This document shows, piece by piece, positions 16,406 to 24,947 of a stretch of 50,570 bases of DNA (its first letter is position 1; every line of letters begins with the position of its first letter). The DNA comes from Clostridia bacterium. GTDB lineage: Bacteria > Bacillota > Clostridia > Oscillospirales > Acutalibacteraceae. Both the position numbers and the translations under genes were made by a program. A model generated the notes under the pieces. It saw only the letters and a program-made list of their open reading frames with translations. It did no database searches and had not been told where the DNA came from. The stretch lies in NCBI GenBank assembly GCA_017465825.1, contig JAFTVI010000018.1:1-50570 (forward strand). Reading direction: 5' to 3'.

Positions 16406-18982
16406 TTACCAATGCGCCATACCGCAGTCACAGTATTGATTTATGCCGAAAATGCGGTAAATAAACTTCGCAATCTTCCAGATAAACTGCATAAAACTGT
16501 TTTCGCTGTGGCAAATGTGTGAGCAGGATGCTGTAAAATCAGTTGCACAAAAATCACAAAAGCCATTATGGTCTGAATCGTTGTGACCTATTTCAGGTAT
16601 TGTTCCTGTCAGTACAGTTTCACCACATTCAGCACATACAATATGATATTCACCGGACTGCGTGCAAGTTGCATCACGGTCAATTATTTCTACCGAATTA
16701 ACGCGATGAATATAATCTATATTACTGTCTGCTACAATTATATCTTCATCATTCTTTTCTATCGGATAATCATTATCAAGATAAATTTCATCAATATCTG
16801 TTTTGAAAGAATCACCGGGGGTAAGTTCAACGTCATCAAATGCAACAGTACGAATCATTTCATCTGTTGATGAATATTCTTCTATTGTAATATCCATTGT
16901 ATCGTTTGCGGTTGCAATTACTTCTATTGAATACTCACCCTCATAAATTGTAAGATATTTTTCATCACCAACAACTTCAATATCAATATCATCACAAGTC
17001 ATTGTTATTTCGTTACCCTCTACACTTGCACACAGGTTGCCGTCTGTATCGTAAACATATACATCAACAGGACAATGTATTTTTACTTGTTTTGAAGGGA
17101 ATGTCATTAAGGAGAAAGTGAGATGTGAATATGATTTCGCAGCTGTTTTTGAGAGAATCTTCGTCATAGTTTCACCAAAAAGCATTTCTCCTACTTTGTT
17201 TAAATCATTGCCATACCCGAGATCAAAGGCATTCTCTAACTGATCAAGAGCAATATCCTGAACGGAAGATGCAAAACTCTGCATATTTGCATATGTCAGC
17301 ATTCCCAATGTATCTGCAGTCAAATTGTTTTCAGGAACATTTTTCTTACCTTTTCCACCTGTTATTTCATAACTAATATCAAAGCTAACACCTGCAAACG
17401 GATTATCTGAACCAAATGAATAAAATGTTGTCGGTAAACAGAATTCAATTTCAAGCAGTCCGTATTTTTGTGTATCAACATTTACAACAAGTGAAATGTC
17501 AGCAGTATAAGATGCTCCGAACCAATCACTGTTTATACCGGCTTTGCTCATTAATTTGTTCATTATCTTTTCTGAAATACCTGCTTTTTTATAAGTGCTT
17601 TCAGGTAAAGCACAAAGAGCAACCTTGCATTGCAGAGCATCACTTATAGCTTTTAATTCATCTTTTGTGAAAATTTCAGAAAGAAATTCATTTTGAATCA
17701 CACAGGCTGTATTATTGAGCAATTTTGCGGCATTTTCAGCCTTTTTATCAATTTCAGCCTGATTTTTAATATTATTTTCTGCGGCAGTGTTTTTAAACGT
17801 AACAGTTTGGTCATCTATTGCTACTAAAGTATCACCGTTATAGGCATATGCAACGATTTTGACATCCTTTTTTGTTTCTGTTTCTCCCCATTCGTAATCA
17901 TCATTTATAAAAGCATATATGTTTTCGGTATAATTAAAAACCTTACCCGCTTTTAATGTAACAGGAGAATCAAGCTCTATTTCAAGTTCCTGTGTTTTTC
18001 CCAAATCGAATAAGCCGTCTTTAAAGTACAGCATATCACCTTCTTGCACATTGATGACCAGTTTATCAAAGGTAACATCATAACCGGCAATATATTCTGT
18101 GTTAATCTTACCGTACTGGGTGCTTTTAATACTGTTGGTAATGTTTAAATTTATATTTATTTTTTCGTAATCATATTCTTTTTTAGTTGCGTCGTATGTA
18201 ACATTATTAAATGTGTTAACACTTAATAATGCAGTGCTTTTTATTTGATTTTTTGAACAGGCAACTATTTTTCCGAATTTTAACTTACAAGAAATGTTTT
18301 CATTAATTGCAAATTTATCAATAGCATCGGCAAGTCCCGAAACGGATGTGTCATAATAATACCATATGCCGTCAATTGCAATTTTAGGAGTATTAGAACT
18401 TCCGGTTATTTTTCCTGTAATAATTTGCTCATTTGGCTCCCATTCGCAGATAAAACCTGCTTTGTTTGTATTCCATGTTTCATTAGTATAATTAGCATTC
18501 TGATGGCTTATCCATGCAAAAAGTTCATGATGTGGATGAGAATAGATACTGCTTGATAACCATATATACAATTGACCTTCTACTGGTTGATTTGCTTCCC
18601 AACCATTACCACCCCATTTTGAATAATCAAAGGATTCGTCCGTTATCCAAAACCACACATTACTGTTGTAGTCTATTCTGTACCCACCTGCAAGATAGAA
18701 TTCTTTTGCCGGACTATCTGTAAGAAATTGCTTTTCTATAAAAGATTGTTCATCCTGTGATGTTATTGTTACTAAATGACCACCTAAATTTTCGCAATAT
18801 GTCTTTGCATCAGTCCATGATTTTGATATGTTATATGCCTTATAATAATGACCGTTATACATAACAGCATCATCAGGGATTGATACGGTTGCCGCATTTG
18901 ATGTTATCGCCATTGTGCTTGAGGGGATAAGCATAGCAATAATCAGCAACACCGCCAGCAATTTTTTTGATAATTTTTTCAT
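16406..18982 (-). CDS. secreted protein with N-terminal C-type-lectin-like domain (858 aa)
   Basis: The signal peptide MKKLSKKLLAVLLIIAMLIP...ATA is followed by a C-type-lectin-like domain at about 38-170 (NGHYYKAYNISKSWTDAKTYCENLGGHLVTI, WFWITDE, WGGNGWEANQP, AGFICEWEPN). The conserved W/C/EP framework is visible. The central 600 residues are unassigned and mostly beta-like. Near the C-terminus is CTQSGEYHIVCAECGETV. The last 35 residues read C-H-x-CH, then a hydrophobic/basic amphipathic helix (FIWKIAKFIYRIFG), then CDCGMAHW. I believe related C-termini occur on other clostridial exported proteins. Start chosen by GGAGGTAATTGT. It is divergent from the XRE gene at 19093 and likely regulated by it. 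Confidence 0.8.
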   Translation of the reverse strand: MKKLSKKLLAVLLIIAMLIPSSTMAITSNAATVSIPDDAVMYNGHYYKAYNISKSWTDAKTYCENLGGHLVTITSQDEQSFIEKQFLTDSPAKEFYLAGGYRIDYNSNVWFWITDESFDYSKWGGNGWEANQPVEGQLYIWLSSSIYSHPHHELFAWISHQNANYTNETWNTNKAGFICEWEPNEQIITGKITGSSNTPKIAIDGIWYYYDTSVSGLADAIDKFAINENISCKLKFGKIVACSKNQIKSTALLSVNTFNNVTYDATKKEYDYEKININLNITNSIKSTQYGKINTEYIAGYDVTFDKLVINVQEGDMLYFKDGLFDLGKTQELEIELDSPVTLKAGKVFNYTENIYAFINDDYEWGETETKKDVKIVAYAYNGDTLVAIDDQTVTFKNTAAENNIKNQAEIDKKAENAAKLLNNTACVIQNEFLSEIFTKDELKAISDALQCKVALCALPESTYKKAGISEKIMNKLMSKAGINSDWFGASYTADISLVVNVDTQKYGLLEIEFCLPTTFYSFGSDNPFAGVSFDISYEITGGKGKKNVPENNLTADTLGMLTYANMQSFASSVQDIALDQLENAFDLGYGNDLNKVGEMLFGETMTKILSKTAAKSYSHLTFSLMTFPSKQVKIHCPVDVYVYDTDGNLCASVEGNEITMTCDDIDIEVVGDEKYLTIYEGEYSIEVIATANDTMDITIEEYSSTDEMIRTVAFDDVELTPGDSFKTDIDEIYLDNDYPIEKNDEDIIVADSNIDYIHRVNSVEIIDRDATCTQSGEYHIVCAECGETVLTGTIPEIGHNDSDHNGFCDFCATDFTASCSHICHSENSFMQFIWKIAKFIYRIFGINQYCDCGMAHW

Positions 18983-19007
18983 ACAATTACCTCCGTTAAT
19001 AAATATT

Positions 19008-19080
19008 GATATCCAAATGGATATCACAGCTCGATTTTATCATACTTTTATTGTATTGTCAAGATAACCAAACGGTTATC
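19008..19080. promoter_or_regulatory. divergent control region with two matching operators
   Basis: Two palindromes share the form GATAWCC-AAAY-GGWTATC: GATATCC-AAAT-GGATATC (19008-19025) and GATAACC-AAAC-GGTTATC (19063-19080). Between them on the minus strand is a promoter, TTGACA (19062-19057), 17-bp spacer, TAAAAT (19039-19034), for the lectin-protein gene. One operator lies immediately upstream of its -35 and the other just after its -10, where transcription would start. The second palindrome also abuts the GGAGG of the XRE gene. The small XRE protein encoded at 19093 is the obvious ligand, which is inference. Confidence 0.75.
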
Positions 19081-19092
19081 GGAGGTAAAATT

Positions 19093-19308
19093 ATGAGCTA
19101 TTACAAAAGAATCCGTGAATTGCGTGAAGACCACGATTTAACACAGCGTGAAATTGCAAAAATGCTTGATATGCCTCAACCTCAATATTACCGTTATGAG
19201 CAGGGATTCAGAGATATTCCTACCGATATACTCATAAAGCTTGCTGATATCTACGGTACAACTACGGACTATATTCTTGAAAGAACAGACAATTCAAAGC
19301 CATTATAA
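19093..19308 (+). CDS. small XRE-family helix-turn-helix regulator (71 aa)
   Basis: The protein is a single Cro/CI-type HTH domain: LREDHDLTQREIAKMLDMPQPQYYRYEQGFRDIPTDILIKLADIYGTTTDYIL in pieces, with the recognition helix around PQPQYYRYE. No effector domain is present. The ATG at 19093 follows GGAGGTAAAATT. It is divergent from the secreted lectin-domain gene, with two matching palindromes between them, so it most likely represses both itself and that gene. A terminator follows at 19310-19333. Confidence 0.9.
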   Translation: MSYYKRIRELREDHDLTQREIAKMLDMPQPQYYRYEQGFRDIPTDILIKLADIYGTTTDYILERTDNSKPL

Positions 19309-19309
19309 A

Positions 19310-19341
19310 CACCCGAAGCGATTGCCTCGGGTGTGATTTTT
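19310..19341 (+). terminator. terminator of the XRE gene
   Basis: CACCCGA (19310-19316) pairs with TCGGGTG (19327-19333), followed by TGATTTTTTGG. Confidence 0.75.
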
Positions 19342-19375
19342 TGGTTATTGAGTAGATAAAGATTGATTTGGTGTT

Positions 19376-19558
19376 GTTCCGTAGGGCGCGTCGCCCCCGT
19401 CGCGCCGATTGATAAAAATGTACCATTTTTATCAATAATAATATTAAAAAAATCTGATTTAACTCGTTATAATTATCCAAATCGCAGATTTGGATAATTC
19501 GGAGCGACGAGGGCGTCGCTCCCTACAATTACAAAACAAATTCACTGCTGAATTATTA
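19376..19558. repeat. MITE-like repeat, interior type A, copy 2
   Basis: Opposite orientation to copy 1. It keeps the GC-rich CGTAGGGCGCGTCGCCCCCG block, the two AT palindromes and the GGAGCGACGAGGGCGTCGCTCC block. The right end is a degenerate terminus (AATTATTATTTA, about 19547-19558) that includes the stop codon of coaX on the minus strand. Confidence 0.85.
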
Positions 19559-20323
19559 TTTATTCTTTTTGTATATGAATTTTAATCCGTCGAGGATGAG
19601 GTCGGCGTCGTAGGTGATATCCATATCGCAGTATCTTATGATATCTGCGGCGATTCCGCCTGTTGCAACGACGGTTTTTACCTTTTCGCCAAGAGCGTTT
19701 TCGAGTCTTTTGCACAGTCCCTCAATCATAGCGGCTGAGCCTAAAACCGTGCCGGACTGCATACTCGTTACTGTGTTTGTGCCGATGGGACTGGGCGGTG
19801 CATCAAGTGATATTGCCGAAAGCTGTGACGCTCCTGATGACAGCGCATCCAGTGAAATCCTCACGCCGGCGGAAATCGTACAGCCTTTGTAATCTCCCTT
19901 TGAATCAATAACGCTGATTTTTGTTGCGGTGCCCATATCGAGCACAAGACAGGGGAGCTCATATTTTGAAATTGCTCCAACTGCGCCTGCCACAAGGTCA
20001 GCGCCAAGCTGTGCAGGGTTGTCGATTCTGATATTCAGCCCTGTTTTTACCCCCGGCCCGATGATAAGCGGTGTCTGCTTTGTTATGAACTCTACGGCGT
20101 TTTTGATTGTGACTGTCAGTTCGGGTACAACCGAGCTGATTATTGCGCCTTCAAACTGAGTTGTGTTTATTGAATGGAGAGTCAGAATTGAAGAAAGCTC
20201 TGCGGCGTATTGGTCGGGCATTCTTCTGCGCTCTGTTGCAAGCCTTGAAACAAAAATAAGCTCATCGTTTTTGTACAGTCCGATAGTAATATTGGTATTG
20301 CCAATGTCGACAGCTAACAGCAT
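19556..20323 (-). CDS. coaX: type III pantothenate kinase
   Basis: 255 residues, the usual CoaX length. It phosphorylates pantothenate in the first step of coenzyme A synthesis; type III enzymes are ASKHA-fold, ATP-dependent and not feedback-inhibited by CoA. Motifs are DIGNTNITIGL (phosphate 1), GPGVKTGLNI, GADLVAGAVGA, DMGTATKISV (phosphate 2) and ATGGIA (adenosine). The start follows AAAGGAG. It is last in a minus-strand cluster after ireB and a small unknown gene, with a 55-nt gap containing a hairpin (CCCGT/ACGGG near 20349-20371). Its stop overlaps the degenerate repeat terminus. Confidence 0.95.
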   Translation of the reverse strand: MLLAVDIGNTNITIGLYKNDELIFVSRLATERRRMPDQYAAELSSILTLHSINTTQFEGAIISSVVPELTVTIKNAVEFITKQTPLIIGPGVKTGLNIRIDNPAQLGADLVAGAVGAISKYELPCLVLDMGTATKISVIDSKGDYKGCTISAGVRISLDALSSGASQLSAISLDAPPSPIGTNTVTSMQSGTVLGSAAMIEGLCKRLENALGEKVKTVVATGGIAADIIRYCDMDITYDADLILDGLKFIYKKNK

Positions 20324-20378
20324 AATAATTCTCCTTTTAAATAAAATGCCCGTATGATCTGCTCACACGGGAATCTTT

Positions 20379-20678
20379 TTACTTTGATTGTTCCAGAGCT
20401 CTTGTGAGCCAAACTGAGGCGAGGTCGATAGCCTGATAAAGGCTGTATTTTTCGCCTTTTTGTACGATTTTGTCCTTAGGGTTGATGTTGGGGTCGTTGT
20501 TGAGGAGTAAAACGAAAACTCTGTTTGTAACGTTTAAGTCTTCAACCTGCTTCGTAGATAAAATCTGAAGCATAACAACATAAGGATCGCCCATATTACC
20601 GTAATAGAGCGTATTTCCGCAACGCACAAGAGGCATACCCCTGTATGTCAGGAACTTAGCGTTCTTTTTTTCTGCCAT
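20379..20678 (-). CDS. conserved-looking small protein of unknown function (99 aa)
   Basis: A small soluble protein (MAEKKNAKFLTYRGMPLVRC..., NTLYYGNMGDPYVVML, ending LASVWLTRALEQSK). I do not recognise the family. The ribosome binding site AAGGAAGG lies 9 nt before the chosen ATG. An alternative ATG at 20687 overlaps the ireB stop (ATGA) but is too close to that site. It sits directly after ireB and before coaX in one transcript, a position that suggests a housekeeping role. Confidence 0.8.
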   Translation of the reverse strand: MAEKKNAKFLTYRGMPLVRCGNTLYYGNMGDPYVVMLQILSTKQVEDLNVTNRVFVLLLNNDPNINPKDKIVQKGEKYSLYQAIDLASVWLTRALEQSK

Positions 20679-20683
20679 TATAT

Positions 20684-20932
20684 TCATCCTTCCTTAAGGT
20701 AATCCTTAATGAGCGCCTGCAAAAGCTCGTAACGGTCTATTTTCATAATAATGTTTCTTGCGTTGTTGTAGGTTGTAATATATGTGGGGTCTTCCGAAAT
20801 GAGATAGCCCACTATCTGGCTTACGGGATTGTAGCCTTTTTCTGCAAGTGCATCATAAACCTGCCTGAGCATTGATTTAAGCTGTAAATCCTTATCCCCT
20901 TGCAATTTAAACTGTATAGTTTTGTCTGTCAT
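20684..20932 (-). CDS. ireB: IreB family regulatory phosphoprotein
   Basis: 82 residues, matching the short IreB/UPF0297 (DUF965) family: VYDALAEKGYNPVSQIVGYLISEDPTYITTYNNARNII is present in pieces along residues 28-66. In Enterococcus the homologue is a substrate of the Ser/Thr kinase IreK and affects cephalosporin tolerance; that role here is inference. The ATG at 20932 is 6 nt after GAGGTG; a GTG further up would overlap the ribosome binding site. It leads the cluster ireB-unknown-coaX. Confidence 0.88.
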   Translation of the reverse strand: MTDKTIQFKLQGDKDLQLKSMLRQVYDALAEKGYNPVSQIVGYLISEDPTYITTYNNARNIIMKIDRYELLQALIKDYLKEG

Positions 20933-21084
20933 AAAGGTCACCTCTTCCTTTTGCGCCGTAACAGCCGCAAATAATAATACATAATGTATTATACAACATA
21001 AATAAAAAAATTACAACCGCTTTTTGAATATTTTTATTCCCATAGCCGTATGTTTGTGTTACAATGGTTGCAGGAGTGATAATT

Positions 21085-22599
21085 ATGTACGTACTTACTG
21101 CTCAGAATATGAAAAAAGCGGAAGAAAAGGCAAACGAAGCAGGTCTGTCATACTTTACAATGATGGAGAGGGCAGGTAATGCCTGCGGTGATGTCATATC
21201 AGGCTTTGACAAAAATTCAAAGGTTGTTATACTTTGCGGAAAGGGCAAAAACGGCGGCGACGGGCTTGTCATCGCAGCAAGACTGTGGCAGAACGGATTC
21301 AGGAATGTGTTTGTCGTACTCGTTCACGGTGAAATTACCGACGGTCTTTGCCTTGAAATGTATGATAATATGGTTAGATATCCTGTAGTCGTTACGGACT
21401 TTAACAAAGAGAAAGAAACGGCTGAATATCATATCGGCACGGCGGATGTTGTAGTTGATGCTGTTTTCGGAATCGGTTTCAAAGGGGAGCTTGCGGACAG
21501 CTCTGCAAAGGCGGTTGCGCTTGCCAATGAGAATAAAAGTGCATACAAATACGCGGTTGATATTCCTTCGGGACTTGCGGCAGACGGCACTTATAACGGG
21601 CAGTTGTATTTTAATGCGGACGAAACGCTTTCGATGATTGCGTATAAGCCCGTGCACGTAATCAAACCTGCTGCAATATTCTGCGGTAAAACTACGGTTA
21701 TTGATATCGGTATTGATGAAAAATATGTAGCTGAATTTGCGGAGAATTATACTGTTCTGACAGCTGATGAGGCTTCAGAAAATATCAGAAAGCGTATGTA
21801 TAACGACCATAAAGGCACGTACGGCAAGGTGCTGACGGTCTGCGGCAGCAGAAATATGCCCGGGTGTGTGTATCTTTGCAATCAGGCGGCAGTGGAGATA
21901 GGGGCCGGTCTTGTTATAAGCGCATTTCCCGAGTGTATTTATTCTGCGGTTACGCCCAAAATGAATGAGCCTGTATTGTTGCCGCTTGAAAATAATGATG
22001 ATGGTAGGATTTCACGCCTTGCCTGTAAGAAATTGGCTGATAAAATGGCAGATGCGTCTGTTATTGCGATTGGTTGCGGTCTTGGTGTTGACAGCGATAC
22101 AAAACAGCTTGTCCGGTTTATTGTCGAGAGCGCGGCGTGTCCTGTAATTCTTGATGCTGATGCACTTAACTGTATAAGTAAAAATTCCGATATTCTCAAA
22201 AATGCAAAATGTGATATTCTCATCACTCCGCACCCCGGTGAAATGGCACGTCTTACAGGTGAAACCGTTGCGGAAATTGAGAAAAACCGTGTCGCCGTTG
22301 CAACGGAATTTGCAAAAGAATACGGTGTAACCGTTCTTTTAAAGGGCGCAAACACCGTTATTGCGGATAAAGACGGCAGAGTTGCTGTTAATGCAACAGG
22401 CAATCCCTCAATGGCAAGAGGAGGAAGCGGTGATGTGCTTACGGGAATTATAGCCGGTCTTGTGCCGCAGACAGAGGATGTATATTCAGCCGCTTGTACG
22501 GGCGCATATATTCACGGCGCAACAGGTGATGCGGTGGTTGAGAAATACGGAATCTTGTCTGCCACTCCGACAAGGATGGTTCAAAATATAAATTCATAA
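21085..22599 (+). CDS. nnr: bifunctional NAD(P)H-hydrate epimerase/dehydratase (NnrE-NnrD)
   Basis: 504 residues with two domains. The N-terminal YjeF_N epimerase has LSYFTMMERAG, GKGKNGGDGLV and VVDAVFGIGFKG. The C-terminal ADP-dependent dehydratase, a ribokinase-like YjeF_C domain from about residue 225, has DADALN, LITPHPGEMARLTG and GNPSMARGGSGDVLTGIIAGL. The enzyme repairs damaged, hydrated NAD(P)H. The ATG at 21085 follows GGAGTG. It is divergent from ireB. Its TAA stop lies at the start of an AATTCATAATTCATAATT tract that begins the repeat region 22597-22943. Confidence 0.93.
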   Translation: MYVLTAQNMKKAEEKANEAGLSYFTMMERAGNACGDVISGFDKNSKVVILCGKGKNGGDGLVIAARLWQNGFRNVFVVLVHGEITDGLCLEMYDNMVRYPVVVTDFNKEKETAEYHIGTADVVVDAVFGIGFKGELADSSAKAVALANENKSAYKYAVDIPSGLAADGTYNGQLYFNADETLSMIAYKPVHVIKPAAIFCGKTTVIDIGIDEKYVAEFAENYTVLTADEASENIRKRMYNDHKGTYGKVLTVCGSRNMPGCVYLCNQAAVEIGAGLVISAFPECIYSAVTPKMNEPVLLPLENNDDGRISRLACKKLADKMADASVIAIGCGLGVDSDTKQLVRFIVESAACPVILDADALNCISKNSDILKNAKCDILITPHPGEMARLTGETVAEIEKNRVAVATEFAKEYGVTVLLKGANTVIADKDGRVAVNATGNPSMARGGSGDVLTGIIAGLVPQTEDVYSAACTGAYIHGATGDAVVEKYGILSATPTRMVQNINS

Positions 22600-22723
22600 T
22601 TCATAATTCATAATTAAATAAACATTTAAGATTGTTTGTAGTGATTGAATTTTAAGTATTATAATGGTTCAAAAGACGGAGCCTTTTCCACACATATTCC
22701 TTCTTCACTATTCATTCTTACTT
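22597..22723. repeat. degenerate repeat related to interior type B
   Basis: It begins with TAATTCATAATTCATAATT, three tandem units overlapping the stop of the upstream gene. It contains GGTTCAAAAGACGGAGCCTT, recognisably diverged from the GGGTTAAAGGGCGGAGCCCT core of type B copies. It directly abuts the type C element that begins at 22724, so the two fill the interval between two convergent genes. Confidence 0.55.
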
Positions 22724-22943
22724 TAAACAATAATTTAGCGATATGTTGCAGACGCAACGCGATATGTTTACAACGCGATATATTTGTCGCTTTGCTCAAA
22801 TGCGATATGATATAAATCCGCGTTCCGACAGGCACATATCGTATACGAATGTATATATCGCACCGTCAGGTATATCGCAAATCCGTTTACGGATTTATAT
22901 CGCTACAATAATTTATCGGCATCTGCCGATAAATTATTGTTTA
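22724..22943. repeat. MITE-like repeat, interior type C, full copy
   Basis: A 220-bp element with terminal inverted repeats TAAACAATAATTT (22724-22736) and AAATTATTGTTTA (22931-22943). The interior is made of many CGATAT/ATATCG units and small hairpins (GTATAC, AATCCG-TTTA-CGGATT). A 10-bp perfect stem (ATTTATCGGC/GCCGATAAAT) lies at the right end. The right terminus contains the dinB stop codon. The interior matches 24752-24921 in inverted orientation. Confidence 0.85.
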
Positions 22944-24176
22944 GTGTGATTTAAAGCACGATGTTACTGTTGCGGGGTCGTATTCGGGGAACAGGGTTTT
23001 GTCCGACAGTATTACTGCGGGGCAGATGGTGTATCTTCCGTATCTGTCATTGATTACATCTTTTATCTTTTCGATTTTCTGCAGTTTTTCCTGATGCTTG
23101 CTGTCTGTGAAAAATGACAGCTGTACAGGCGTGTCCGCATCACAGAGCTGAGTTACACGCACCCCGACAGACCTTAAGGGCAGAGCGAAATTGTAATTTG
23201 ACAATAACAGCTCCATAGCGGCTTTGCACACTTCTGAGGAAATGTCGGTAGGTGCATTCAGCTGCATCTGCCTCTCAAATGATGTCAGATCGTTACTGCG
23301 CAGATGAATCTGCACAACACTGCCCTTTAATCTGTGTTTGCGCAGTCGTCTGCACACCTGCTCACTGAGTAAATTGAATATAAGCTTTGCATCGGTTGCA
23401 TTTTCCATATCCCTCGGGGTCGTGGTACTGTTGCCGATGCTTTTTATTGTTTCTGCCTGTGACAGTTTTCTGACAGGGGACATATCAAGTCCGTTTGCGT
23501 AAGAATAAAGCATTCTGCCGTTTTTGCCGAATTGGGTAACAAGAAAATTCTCCGATGTGTTGGCAAGCTCACCGATTGTTTTTACGCCGAAACGGTTAAG
23601 CTTTGCCTTTGTTGCCCTGCCTACGAATAACAACTCCTCGACGGGCAAGCCCCATACGATTTCCCTGTAATTTTCGGGTGTGATTGCCGTTACGGCGTCA
23701 GGCTTTTTGTAGTCACTGCCCAGCTTTGCAAATATTTTGTTGTACGAGACACCAACCGAAATAGTCAGATCAAATTCTTTTTTTACTCTGCGCCTGAGCT
23801 CGTTTGCAATTTTTATCCCGTCACCGAAAAGAGATATACTTCCGCTTGTGTCAAGCCAGCTTTCGTCCATTCCGAAGGGTTCGACCTGATCGGTATATTC
23901 GCTGTAAAGATTTCTCACAGCTGTGCAATATTCGTCGTAAAGCTCAAAGTTCGGCTTTACGACTTTCAACTCGGGGCATTTCTGCCGTGCGGAGAGTAAC
24001 GGCTCACCTGTTTTTATCCCGAATTTTTTAGCGCAGTCGTTTTTTGCAAGGATTATACCGTGACGCATTTCTTCATCGCCGCCTACCGCAAAGGGTATCT
24101 GCCTGTATTCGGGATGTGATATTGATTCAATGCTTGCAAAGCAGTTGTTTAAATCGGCGTGAAGAATTGTACGCAC
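22941..24176 (-). CDS. dinB: Y-family DNA polymerase (DinB / Pol IV type)
   Basis: 411 residues. Translesion polymerase motifs are ILHADLNNCFASIES (palm metal site), LAKNDCAKKFGIKTGEP, PFGMDESWLDTSGS (catalytic D-E; SWLD replaces the usual S/A-x-LD), SVGVSYNKIFAKLGSDYKKPD, and GVKTIGELA (HhH region). The little-finger domain follows. The likely start is GTG at 24176, 6-7 nt after CGAGGTG; the ATG six codons upstream has no ribosome binding site and lies in a LexA box. The C-terminus lacks an obvious beta-clamp QLxLF, though TPVQLSFFTD near residue 365 may serve as the clamp peptide. Two SOS boxes overlap its promoter. Its stop codon is inside the repeat terminus. Confidence 0.92.
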   Translation of the reverse strand: MRTILHADLNNCFASIESISHPEYRQIPFAVGGDEEMRHGIILAKNDCAKKFGIKTGEPLLSARQKCPELKVVKPNFELYDEYCTAVRNLYSEYTDQVEPFGMDESWLDTSGSISLFGDGIKIANELRRRVKKEFDLTISVGVSYNKIFAKLGSDYKKPDAVTAITPENYREIVWGLPVEELLFVGRATKAKLNRFGVKTIGELANTSENFLVTQFGKNGRMLYSYANGLDMSPVRKLSQAETIKSIGNSTTTPRDMENATDAKLIFNLLSEQVCRRLRKHRLKGSVVQIHLRSNDLTSFERQMQLNAPTDISSEVCKAAMELLLSNYNFALPLRSVGVRVTQLCDADTPVQLSFFTDSKHQEKLQKIEKIKDVINDRYGRYTICPAVILSDKTLFPEYDPATVTSCFKSH

Positions 24177-24187
24177 AGAAAACACCT

Positions 24188-24235
24188 CGAACATTTGTTT
24201 GATTTGATTATAGCAAACATTTGTTCTGTTGTCAA
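24188..24235 (-). promoter_or_regulatory. dinB promoter with two LexA (SOS) boxes
   Basis: Minus-strand TTGACA (24235-24230), 17-bp spacer, TATAAT (24212-24207). In the spacer is AGAACAAATGTTTG (24227-24214), and just downstream of the -10 is CAAACAAATGTTCG (24201-24188). Both are near-matches to the Gram-positive LexA operator CGAACNNNNGTTCG and share the core AACAAATGTT. LexA bound at either would block RNA polymerase. Confidence 0.85.
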
Positions 24236-24296
24236 TAGGTGTCTTATAAGAAAATTCTGCAGAATTTAAAAACAGTCTGCAGAATTTTCAATTATG

Positions 24297-24638
24297 TTAT
24301 AAACCGAAGCTTACCGACAGTGCCTGATTGATTTTTGACATTTCCGTTTCGTCAAGACAGCCCATACGCTCACGAAGCCTTGTTTTGTCAAGGGTGCGCA
24401 CCTGTTCAAGCAGTACAATGGAATCCTTTGCAAGTCCGCAGTCAACGGCGTGTACGCTGATATGGGTGGGCAGTTGAGTTTTGAATTTCTTGCTTGTTAT
24501 TGCCGCCGCAATTACCGTGGGACTGTGTCTGTTGCCCACATCGTTCTGAACTATAAGTACAGGTCTTATTCCGCCTTGCTCCGAGCCTATAACAGGGCTT
24601 AAATCGGCATAAAATATATCTCCTCTTTTAATATTCAT
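24297..24638 (-). CDS. mazF: MazF/PemK-type mRNA interferase toxin
   Basis: 113 residues with the MazF signature: IKRGDIFYADLSPVIGSEQGGIRPVLIVQND near the N-terminus, then SPTVIAAAITSK, LPTHISV and LLEQVRTLDKTRL. The catalytic Arg/Thr region (GGIRPVL, AAAITSK) is intact. The ATG follows GGAGAG by 11 nt; a GTG four codons earlier overlaps that site. No antitoxin gene (MazE-like) lies upstream or downstream, and alr, its usual clostridial neighbour, is absent here. It lies between dinB and an inverted type C repeat. Confidence 0.9.
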   Translation of the reverse strand: MNIKRGDIFYADLSPVIGSEQGGIRPVLIVQNDVGNRHSPTVIAAAITSKKFKTQLPTHISVHAVDCGLAKDSIVLLEQVRTLDKTRLRERMGCLDETEMSKINQALSVSFGL

Positions 24639-24699
24639 TTTATTTTTCACTCTCCGTTTGTTTTATTGCCGGCAGTAGTATTTTTGCCTGTAAAAACAA

Positions 24700-24921
24700 A
24701 CGCTATACAATAATTACAATAATTTATCGTGTAACGTTAAATTATTGTAGCGATATAAATCCGTAAACGGATTTTCGATATACCTGACGGTGCGATATAT
24801 ACATTTGTATACGATATGTGCCTGTCGGCACGCGGATTTATATCATATCGCATTTGAGCGTTAGCGACAAATATATCGCATTTATTTATAAATATATCGC
24901 GTTGTGTCAGCAACATATCGC
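24700..24921. repeat. MITE-like repeat, interior type C, inverted copy
   Basis: The interior (24752-24921) matches 22739-22905 in the reverse direction at most positions. It includes the CGGATTTATATCATATCGCA, GCCTGTCGGCACG and CGACAAATATATCGCA blocks. The left end has a degenerate AATAATTTATCG/AAATTATTGT hairpin. The far end stops at AACATATCG with no recognisable TAAACAATAATTT terminus, so this copy looks truncated. Together the two copies flank dinB and mazF as an inverted pair. Confidence 0.85.
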
Positions 24922-24947
24922 TTTTGGTTGGTATTATTTTTTTGCAC

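Noticed and set aside
22597-22616. AATTCATAATTCATAATT as origin iterons or regulator sites
   Set aside because: Only three units, at a gene 3' end, continuous with a degenerate type B repeat.
22908-22940. Terminator of dinB
   Set aside because: The stem is strong but no T-run follows on the minus strand; it is part of the repeat end, although it may still slow transcription.
24176-24194. ATG at 24194 as the dinB start
   Set aside because: No ribosome binding site and it lies within a LexA box downstream of the -10; GTG at 24176 has CGAGGTG in the right place.
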